Assembly (NCBI GenBank): GCA_913776245.1
Contig: CAJYLO010000003.1
Span: forward strand, 62,001-126,000
Direction of reading: 5' to 3'
Length of the DNA stretch: 64,000 nt
Source: an uncultured Chryseobacterium sp.
GTDB lineage: Bacteria; Bacteroidota; Bacteroidia; Flavobacteriales; Weeksellaceae
Position 1 is the stretch's first letter. Each line of letters begins with the position of its first letter. The notes under the pieces are model-generated. The model did not search any database. It was not told where the DNA came from and was given only the letters and a program-made list of their open reading frames with translations. A program made the position numbers and the translations under genes. Shown here piece after piece: positions 26,318 to 32,109 of the stretch.

Positions 26318-29179
26318 TTAGAATTTTATACTGTAACCTACAGAAACTACAGATGGTGTGGGATAAACATCTAAATTCACACCATCATTAGCGATTTCAG
26401 GATTCATAAGATTCTTACTCTTTGTCCACATAAAAGGACGATCAGCTGTAAGTGTAAATCTCATTTCAGGAACACCAGACTGTCTTAAAGTATATCCAAG
26501 TTGTATGTTTTGTACTCTGAAAAAATCACCATCCTGCAACCAAAATTTTGATAATTTTTGATTATTCCAGCTGTTTCTATATCCTTCTGATGAGATATAT
26601 TCATTAGTAGTACCTTCCCCGTGCCACCGGTTGATTGCAAAGTCAGCATCAATATTCCTACCAGAAGTTCTTATAATTTCAGTTCTGTTTCTGTTAAGTA
26701 TTTTATTTCCTCCTTGTCCATAAAAAGCTACAGATAAATCCCAGCTTTTATAGTTTACTGCTATCGATCCTCCATAATAATATGTTGGAACAGGTGAACC
26801 TAAGTACATTCTATCATCTGCATCAATTTTCCCGTCACCATTGATATCTCTATATTTAAAATATCCCGGTTTAATTGGATTGGTGGAATTTGTAGAATTA
26901 TAGGCAACAGCAGTTGGATCAGCATTAATCTCTGCTTGATTCTGATAAACTCCAATCACGTCATAACCATAAAAAACATCGATTGGTTGACCAACTACTA
27001 AACGTTGTGGAAAATCTCCAGAACCTCTTGCGATAAATTCTTGTCCATTGTTAAGTGCTGTAATTTCATTTTTGATTCTACTAAAATTACCATTGATGCT
27101 ATAACCCCAGTTGTCTCCGATCTTATCTCTCCATCCAGCAGATACTTCAAAACCTTTATTCCTCATAGATCCAACATTTTTATAACTAACTTCGCTTCCA
27201 ATGACTGGAGGTACAGGAACCACCATATTTTTTGTATCTTTTATGAAATAGTCACCTTCAATGGTCAAACGTCTATTTAGAAATTCGGAAGAAAGTCCAA
27301 TGTTCGTTTCTTCTGTAAACTCTCTTCTTACATCATCCTTATAGGTTGTAAATTGATAAGCTGAAACATAAGTATCTGCAAAAACCGTATTAACAGCGAA
27401 AGGTGTGTTTGCTCTATTTGCATTCACTGCATCATTTGCTAATCTACCCCAGCCTCCTCTGAATTTCAATAGATTTAACCAACTTACATTTTTTAAAAAT
27501 GACTCTTCAGATATAACCCAACCTAAACCAAATGCAGGCAGATTAATTGTTTTTTGATTTGGAAATTTATTAGACCCCTCATTTCTAAGAGTTGCATAAG
27601 CAATATAACGGTTCATAAATTTATATGATAATCTTCCGAAATAAGATGTCCTATAATAACGATAGGGCTGCCCTTCGGAAGTTATTCTTCCATCTGGCGA
27701 AGCATTATTTATATACCAGGAGCTTTCATTATTTCGTGAAAATAAACTCCCCTCGAAAAAGAATCCTTGCATACTCATAAACTTATATGACTGATCCGCA
27801 TAAGAAGTTCCGGCTAATAATGTAAAATCATGATTTCCTATAGTCTTATTCCAGGTTAGTGTATTATCCCAAATATAATCTTCATAAGTTGAATTATTTC
27901 TGGTTATAGAAGACTGCTCTAAAGTTCTGTAAAATCCACTATCAAAGTTATTAACAAAATAAGGCAATTGCATTAAACGTTCACTATTATTTCTATTATT
28001 ATAAGAAAGCGTCGTTTTAAAGGTCAGTTCTTTGGGAAGAATATTTACTTCTGCATAAGCGCTAAAGTTTAAAGTTTTTTGTAATCCTAACTTATCAACA
28101 TTTTCCATCAAAGCAAAAGGGTTGTCATGCTCTCTATAACCTAATATGTGAGCATCCGCATACGGTCTAACAGTTGCATCAGTGAATAATGGATCATAAA
28201 CTGGCATTACCGGAACAGCATAATAAATCTGTTGCCACGCAGAGCCTTCATCATCATATTTCTCTCCACGCGTATAATTAATCACAGTTCCAACATTCAA
28301 CCAATCAGTCGCTTTTGCATCTATTTTTGCTCTAATGTTGAATCTTTCATAACTATTTTTCATATTCAAAATACCCTCTTGTGAAAAATAATTACCCCCT
28401 AATGAATAAGCCACTTTTTCAGACCCTCCGTCAACTGAAAGACTATGACTCATAATAGGTGCAATTCTGAGCGCTTCTTTATACCAGTCAGTATTTACAT
28501 TTGGAAGGTTTGGATTGGTCCTGCTTCTTCCATACCGTTGTATAGCAGCTCCTATCGCATCAATTTCCCATTGATTCCCTGATTCCAAAGCAAAATTAGT
28601 ATATTGCTCAGTATTAGCCATTTTAATAACATTATTAGCATACTGTGAACCATAATAAGTATCATATGTTAATTTAGGTTTTCTGTTATAACTCCCACCT
28701 TTTGTTGTAATTACAACAACACCATTAGCAGCCAGAACCCCATAAATTGCAGAAGCTGAAGCATCCTTAAGAATCGTGAAATCCTGAATATCGTTAGGAT
28801 TTAAAAATTCAATGTTATCAACAAAAAGACCATCTACAACGTAAAGCGGTTGATTATTTCCATTAATAGAATGCACACCTCTTATGTTCATTTTTGGCGC
28901 TTCCCCCGGCGAACCATTCGATATAATCTGTACTCCGGCTACCTTACCCTGTAATGCTTGAGTAGCCTGACCAGATGGCGTCTTAACAATATCAGCTGCT
29001 TTTACCGTTGTAATAGCACTAGTTAAGTCAACTTTCTTCTGTGTCCCATATCCAATCACAACAACTTCTTCGATTTTGTTCTCTTTTGTAACAGTATCTT
29101 GTGTGGATTGCGCATGCAAATCACCGCCAAAGTACAGTGCGGCAATCAGCAATGGTAATTTAACATAATTTTTTCTCAT
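26318..29179 (-). CDS. SusC/RagA-family TonB-dependent outer-membrane transporter
   Basis: The 953-residue outer-membrane protein imports oligosaccharides using TonB energy. It has a signal peptide (to about DLHAQS, residue 24), a TonB-box region KIEEVVVIGYGTQKKVDL, a plug domain with LQGKVAGVQI, MNIRGVHSINGNNQPLYVVDG and ILKDASASAIYGVLAANGVVVITTK, then a beta-barrel with late blocks FGLGWVISEESFLKNVSWLNLLK (given in part) and a final aromatic residue. It is shorter than most SusC proteins because the usual N-terminal carboxypeptidase-regulatory-like domain is absent. No hybrid two-component or sigma/anti-sigma regulator is found nearby, and the protein lacks a signalling extension, so its regulator must lie elsewhere. 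A well-formed promoter is at 29318-29347. Confidence 0.95.
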   Translation of the reverse strand: MRKNYVKLPLLIAALYFGGDLHAQSTQDTVTKENKIEEVVVIGYGTQKKVDLTSAITTVKAADIVKTPSGQATQALQGKVAGVQIISNGSPGEAPKMNIRGVHSINGNNQPLYVVDGLFVDNIEFLNPNDIQDFTILKDASASAIYGVLAANGVVVITTKGGSYNRKPKLTYDTYYGSQYANNVIKMANTEQYTNFALESGNQWEIDAIGAAIQRYGRSRTNPNLPNVNTDWYKEALRIAPIMSHSLSVDGGSEKVAYSLGGNYFSQEGILNMKNSYERFNIRAKIDAKATDWLNVGTVINYTRGEKYDDEGSAWQQIYYAVPVMPVYDPLFTDATVRPYADAHILGYREHDNPFALMENVDKLGLQKTLNFSAYAEVNILPKELTFKTTLSYNNRNNSERLMQLPYFVNNFDSGFYRTLEQSSITRNNSTYEDYIWDNTLTWNKTIGNHDFTLLAGTSYADQSYKFMSMQGFFFEGSLFSRNNESSWYINNASPDGRITSEGQPYRYYRTSYFGRLSYKFMNRYIAYATLRNEGSNKFPNQKTINLPAFGLGWVISEESFLKNVSWLNLLKFRGGWGRLANDAVNANRANTPFAVNTVFADTYVSAYQFTTYKDDVRREFTEETNIGLSSEFLNRRLTIEGDYFIKDTKNMVVPVPPVIGSEVSYKNVGSMRNKGFEVSAGWRDKIGDNWGYSINGNFSRIKNEITALNNGQEFIARGSGDFPQRLVVGQPIDVFYGYDVIGVYQNQAEINADPTAVAYNSTNSTNPIKPGYFKYRDINGDGKIDADDRMYLGSPVPTYYYGGSIAVNYKSWDLSVAFYGQGGNKILNRNRTEIIRTSGRNIDADFAINRWHGEGTTNEYISSEGYRNSWNNQKLSKFWLQDGDFFRVQNIQLGYTLRQSGVPEMRFTLTADRPFMWTKSKNLMNPEIANDGVNLDVYPTPSVVSVGYSIKF

Positions 29180-29317
29180 AATATTCTTATGTATTATTTT
29201 CTTATTCTCCGAATATAAATATTTTTATTAACACATTGTTAATTTTTATTAATTTTTATAAATAATTGATTTTCAATTATTTAAATATAAAAACCAAGTA
29301 AATTTTATAAAAATATT

Positions 29318-29347
29318 CAAAAATATAATCCCCGAATTTTGGCTCAA
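29318..29347 (-). promoter_or_regulatory. Promoter of the susC operon
   Basis: On the minus strand TTG (29347-29345), a 19-base spacer and TATTTTTG (29325-29318) match the Bacteroidetes promoter in sequence and spacing. The start would leave a leader of about 130 bases before susC that is very AT-rich (29180-29317). A regulator site is not recognisable. Confidence 0.5.
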
Positions 29348-29374
29348 TAGTTGTTTAATTAACATAACAAACAT

Positions 29375-29399
29375 TTAATAACTCTTAATGAGTAATTAA
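29375..29399. promoter_or_regulatory. Palindrome upstream of ferritin (possible operator)
   Basis: TTAATAACTC and GAGTAATTAA form a 10-position inverted repeat (one A-A mismatch) around TTAAT, ending 25 bases before the ferritin ATG. No T tract follows, so it is more like a protein-binding site than a terminator. Its regulator is unknown; an iron or redox regulator would fit ferritin. Confidence 0.35.
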
Positions 29400-29424
29400 T
29401 CCTTAAACCACTAAAAATCAAAAT

Positions 29425-29979
29425 ATGGAAACAAACAGGCTATCAGCCAATATGCAAAATGCATTAATCAAACAAATGACAAAAGAAGCGCACGCTTCCC
29501 AGATATTTTTATCATACGGCTGCTGGGCAGATGTAAAAGGTTACGGCGGAATTGCTAATTTCCTGTACAGACACTCCCAGGAAGAAAGAAACCACATGAT
29601 AAAATTTATGCGGTACATCCTGGACAGAGGAGGCGAAGCTAAAGTAGAGGCCATCCCCGCTCCGCCAGAAAATCCGCAGAACCTGACAGACTGTTTCAAT
29701 AAGGTTTTCCAGCACGAAGTAGATAATACAACTGCCATTTACTCTATTGTTGACCTTGCTTTCCAGGAAAAAGACTGGGCTACGTGGAATTTTATGCAAT
29801 GGTTTGTTAAAGAGCAGATCGAAGAAGAAAAACTGGCACTTGAGCTTATAGATAAATTGAAAATCGCAGGTGGCGACAGAGCCACTGATGAATCTCTTTT
29901 CACACTGGACAAATCCTTGGAAGCCGCTCCGGACGATGTATCTCTTCCTCAGGAAGCAACGGCAGAAAATCCTTCCTGA
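29425..29979 (+). CDS. Non-haem ferritin
   Basis: The 184-residue protein stores iron in a 24-subunit shell after oxidising Fe(II). The four-helix bundle is recognisable: LSANMQNALIKQMTKEAHAS with the first ferroxidase glutamate, FLYRHSQEERNHMIKFMRYI with the central ExxH, a long loop, and FMQWFVKEQIEEEKLALELI with the second glutamate group. The C-terminal tail (after about residue 150) is longer than in E. coli FtnA and acidic. It lies alone and divergent from susC. A promoter/terminator module at 29997-30036 follows. Confidence 0.92.
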   Translation: METNRLSANMQNALIKQMTKEAHASQIFLSYGCWADVKGYGGIANFLYRHSQEERNHMIKFMRYILDRGGEAKVEAIPAPPENPQNLTDCFNKVFQHEVDNTTAIYSIVDLAFQEKDWATWNFMQWFVKEQIEEEKLALELIDKLKIAGGDRATDESLFTLDKSLEAAPDDVSLPQEATAENPS

Positions 29980-29996
29980 TGCAAATAAAATATTAC

Positions 29997-30036
29997 TATC
30001 TTTGATCTCCGAATGTTCGGAGATTTTTTAATTTTT
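29997..30036 (+). promoter_or_regulatory. Overlapping promoter and terminator hairpin, module 1
   Basis: TATCTTTG (29997-30004) is directly followed by a perfect 9-pair inverted repeat, ATCTCCGAA (30005-30013) and TTCGGAGAT (30016-30024), and then TTTTTAATTTTT. The hairpin with its T tract should stop ferritin transcripts. A transcript starting a few bases after the -7 box would lack part of the left arm and pass. No clear TTG at -33. Confidence 0.6.
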
Positions 30037-30043
30037 AATTCTA

Positions 30044-30349
30044 ATGGCAAACATCATAGAAAGCAACCACGCCAATCCTGAAGACTTTTACAGTTCACTG
30101 AAAGAAAAGCTGGAACAGCAGCATAATTTCCCGGAGGAATACCTCTTCAAATTCATTATTACAAGTGATTCTGAAAAAATCACGGAGATCCTTAAAGTTT
30201 TTGATAATTTCAAATACACCCTGTCTAATAGAGAAAGTTCTAAAGGCAAATACACCTCCGTCTCCATCAATTGTTTTGTTCTGGATGCAGATCAGGTTAT
30301 CAGTATTTATAAAAAGGTAGCTGAGATAGAGAATGTAATGATGCTCTGA
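30044..30349 (+). CDS. DUF493 (YbeD-like) protein
   Basis: The 101-residue protein matches the small ferredoxin-like-fold DUF493/YbeD family: FYSSLKEKLEQQHNFPEEYLFKFI near the start and LSNRESSKGKYTSVSINCFVLDADQVISIYKKV in the second half (the RxSxxGKYxSVT pattern is the hallmark). The E. coli protein resembles allosteric ACT-like domains and has no settled function. Start at 30044 follows module 1 by 7 bases. Confidence 0.88.
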   Translation: MANIIESNHANPEDFYSSLKEKLEQQHNFPEEYLFKFIITSDSEKITEILKVFDNFKYTLSNRESSKGKYTSVSINCFVLDADQVISIYKKVAEIENVMML

Positions 30350-30402
30350 GAAGTGGCTTGGAAATTGCATTTTTGTTATAAATCAATTTTAAAATCAACA
30401 TT

Positions 30403-30549
30403 ATGAAAAAGTCATTTTTCAGAATCTTGAACAATATCAATAAAACGATTCTCCCAAAATACAGCAAGAGGGATTTCACTAAACTCAACAAAATTCAAAA
30501 AGCCATTTTCGGTTACAGGTATTTTGTTTTGATTAACTCTTTAGACTAA
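30403..30549 (+). CDS. Small basic protein, 48 residues
   Basis: A short frame, ATG to TAA, encodes MKKSFFRILNNINKTILPKY and continues to 48 residues, rich in Lys/Arg/Asn in the first two thirds and ending in an aromatic/hydrophobic YRYFVLINSLD. It stands between DUF493 and the hairpin at 30564, in an otherwise tidy transcription unit. As I remember, similar short peptides occur in Chryseobacterium-like genomes and are sometimes mislabelled SsrA-binding protein; it has none of the SmpB fold. The function is unknown. Conservation would be the test of reality. Confidence 0.6.
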   Translation: MKKSFFRILNNINKTILPKYSKRDFTKLNKIQKAIFGYRYFVLINSLD

Positions 30550-30563
30550 ATTATCAATCATCT

Positions 30564-30604
30564 AAATAAATAAAGCGTTTCAAAGTGAAACGCTTTATTT
30601 ATTT
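30564..30604. terminator. Strong bidirectional terminator
   Basis: An 18-pair perfect stem, AAATAAATAAAGCGTTTC (30564-30581) with GAAACGCTTTATTTATTT (30587-30604), has the loop AAAGT. It separates the small-protein gene from the convergent deoxyhypusine-synthase-like gene and has A/T-rich arms suited to both directions. Confidence 0.85.
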
Positions 30605-30623
30605 TTATTATAATTCTATTCCA

Positions 30624-31598
30624 TTAAGAATTCTCCAGAATATAGCTGAACATCAATGGTGCACAGATTGTCGCATCACTTTCAACAATATATTTTGGTG
30701 TCGTAATATCCAGTTTACCCCAAGTGATTTTCTCATTCGGAACAGCTCCGGAATAGGAACCGTAAGACGTTGTAGAATCAGAGATCTGACAGAAATAAGA
30801 CCAGAACGGTATATCGTGCATTTCCATATCCTGATAAAGCATCGGAACCACACAGATTGGGAAATCGCCTGCAATCCCACCACCGATCTGGAAGAATCCA
30901 ACGCCTTTTCCACCTGAGTTTTTCGTGTACCAATCCGCCAGATAAGCCATATATTCGATGCCTGATTTCATTGTGGAGAATTTCAAATCGCCTTTGATAC
31001 AGTATGATGCAAATATATTTCCCATTGTAGAATCTTCCCATCCCGGAACCACGATTGGCAGGTTCTTTTCAGCCGCAGCAATCATCCAGGAATTTTCTCT
31101 CGGGATTTCATAATACTGCTCAAGAACTCCGGAAAGGATCATTTTGTACATATATTCATGTGGGAAATATCTCTCACCTTTATTGTCTGCATCTTTCCAG
31201 ATTTCATAGATGTGTTTTTGCAATCTTCTGAAAGCTTCTTCTTCCGGGATACAAGTATCAGTAACTCTGTTCAGACCTCTTTCCAGAAGTGCCCATTCTT
31301 CCTGAGGCGTAAGGTCTCTGTAATGCGGAACTCTTTCATAGTGCGAATGCGCAACAAGATTCATAAGATCTTCCTCCAGATTGGCGCCTGTACAAGAAAT
31401 AAAATCGACCTTATCCTGACGAATCATCTCTGCAAAGATTTTCCCAAGTTCAGCAGTTGACATTGCTCCGGCCAATGTTACCATCATTTTGCCGCCATCT
31501 TTCAGGTGCGCAACATAACCTTTGGAAGCATCTACCAACGCTGCGGCATTGAAGTGCAAATAGTACTTTTCTATAAATTCCGAAATCGGTTTGCTCAT
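30624..31598 (-). CDS. Deoxyhypusine synthase-like protein
   Basis: The 324-residue cytoplasmic protein belongs to the deoxyhypusine synthase family, which transfers the aminobutyl group of spermidine. The NAD-binding and active-site segments are present: TLAGAMSTAELGKI near 41-53, SCTGANLEED near 68-77, GGGIAGDFP (239-247) and SGAVPNEKITWGKL with K295 in the position of the catalytic lysine. Bacteria have no eIF5A, so deoxyhypusine is not the expected product; characterised bacterial relatives make homospermidine or other aminobutyl transfers. The real substrate in this organism is open. The promoter at 31616-31645 overlaps a heptamer repeat. Confidence 0.87.
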   Translation of the reverse strand: MSKPISEFIEKYYLHFNAAALVDASKGYVAHLKDGGKMMVTLAGAMSTAELGKIFAEMIRQDKVDFISCTGANLEEDLMNLVAHSHYERVPHYRDLTPQEEWALLERGLNRVTDTCIPEEEAFRRLQKHIYEIWKDADNKGERYFPHEYMYKMILSGVLEQYYEIPRENSWMIAAAEKNLPIVVPGWEDSTMGNIFASYCIKGDLKFSTMKSGIEYMAYLADWYTKNSGGKGVGFFQIGGGIAGDFPICVVPMLYQDMEMHDIPFWSYFCQISDSTTSYGSYSGAVPNEKITWGKLDITTPKYIVESDATICAPLMFSYILENS

Positions 31599-31615
31599 TT
31601 TTTATAAAGTTTTGG

Positions 31616-31645
31616 CAAAGATAATAATTTTGGTTCAAGGTTCAA
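31616..31645 (-). promoter_or_regulatory. Promoter of the deoxyhypusine-synthase-like gene
   Basis: On the minus strand TTG (31645-31643), a 19-base spacer and TATCTTTG (31623-31616) match the consensus exactly in spacing. The -33 TTG belongs to the second unit of the heptamer repeat that starts at 31632. The expected leader is about 10-15 bases. Confidence 0.5.
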
Positions 31646-31733
31646 GGTTCAAGGTTCAAGGTTCAAGGTTCAAGGTGCGAGGTTTGAGGTTGGATGATAG
31701 ATGTCGGATGTTGGATGTTGGATGTTGGATGTT
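31632..31733. repeat. Heptamer tandem repeat array
   Basis: Six exact GGTTCAA units (31632-31673) pass through degenerate units into four exact GGATGTT units (31706-31733). Period 7 is kept throughout. Such arrays are prone to slippage and are common between genes in flavobacteria. No coding role. Confidence 0.85.
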
Positions 31734-31754
31734 CAAAGTTTCAGATTTAATTCT

Positions 31755-31830
31755 GAGCTCCGCTAGGAGCGAAATGTTTGTAATATCACCATTATCATCA
31801 CAAGCAGAGCTCCGTAGGAGCGACACTTTT
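31755..31830. repeat. Pair of GAGCTCCG(C)TAGGAGCG repeats
   Basis: Two related units, 31755-31783 (GAGCTCCGCTAGGAGCGAAA...) and 31807-31830 (GAGCTCCGTAGGAGCGACAC...), each contain the small hairpin GCTCC/GGAGC. They look like members of a REP-like dispersed family. Confidence 0.65.
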
Positions 31831-31886
31831 TAATTTATAATTTCTCTACAAAAAGCGTAATTTGTAAACCTAATTAGCAATAGGGA

Positions 31887-31979
31887 TAGTAGCTCGGTTA
31901 TCCTTTTTCTGTGAATAGGGAGTAAGCCTTGGTCACAGAAAAGATATGAGCCCTTCAATAGATTCAGGATAAACTACTA
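31887..31979 (+). ncRNA. Structured candidate RNA, copy 3 of the CTAGCC/AGCTC family
   Basis: Three nested perfect helices are visible: TAGTAG (31887-31892) with CTACTA (31974-31979); TTATCC (31898-31903) with GGATAA (31967-31972); TTTTCTGTG (31905-31913) with CACAGAAAA (31934-31942). The core CGGTTATCC and AAAAGATA match copy 1 (CGGCATCC, AAAAGATA). It lies in a 510-base region without genes between the deoxyhypusine-synthase-like gene and the ABC-F gene. No promoter or T tract is clear; the strand is uncertain. Confidence 0.5.
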
Positions 31980-31989
31980 GCCTGAGTTG

Positions 31990-32019
31990 TGGGCAAAGCG
32001 TTGGCGAGGGAATTGCCCA
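31990..32019. repeat. Short inverted repeat beside copy 3
   Basis: TGGGCAA (31990-31996) pairs with TTGCCCA (32013-32019) around a 16-base GC-rich loop. It may be the 3' domain of the structured element. No T tract, so a terminator is unlikely. Confidence 0.4.
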
Positions 32020-32074
32020 AAACCATACTATTAATACATCCAACTTCCCACTTCCATCATCCAACATATTTCAC

Positions 32075-32082
32075 TACTTTTG
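32075..32082 (+). promoter_or_regulatory. -7 box upstream of the ABC-F gene
   Basis: TACTTTTG fits TANNTTTG and lies 27 bases before the ATG at 32110. No good TTG partner is seen in the run of CATC/TTCC repeats upstream. It argues for the 32110 start over a TTG at 32080, which would lie within the box. Confidence 0.35.
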
Positions 32083-32109
32083 CAAATTCAAATTCAAACA
32101 TATATTACA

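Noticed and set aside
30403-30549. SsrA-binding protein label for the 48-residue frame
   Set aside because: SmpB is about 150 residues with a beta-barrel core; nothing of that is present.
31632-31733. CRISPR array
   Set aside because: The period is 7 bases without spacers, so it is a simple tandem repeat and not CRISPR; no cas genes nearby.
31591-31833. Plus-strand frame running through the heptamer repeats
   Set aside because: The protein would be repeats of VQGSRFK produced by the tandem array; no start signal and no conservation expected.
32080-32109. TTG start for the ABC-F gene
   Set aside because: It lies inside a -7 box and adds ten residues before the normal ABC-F start.
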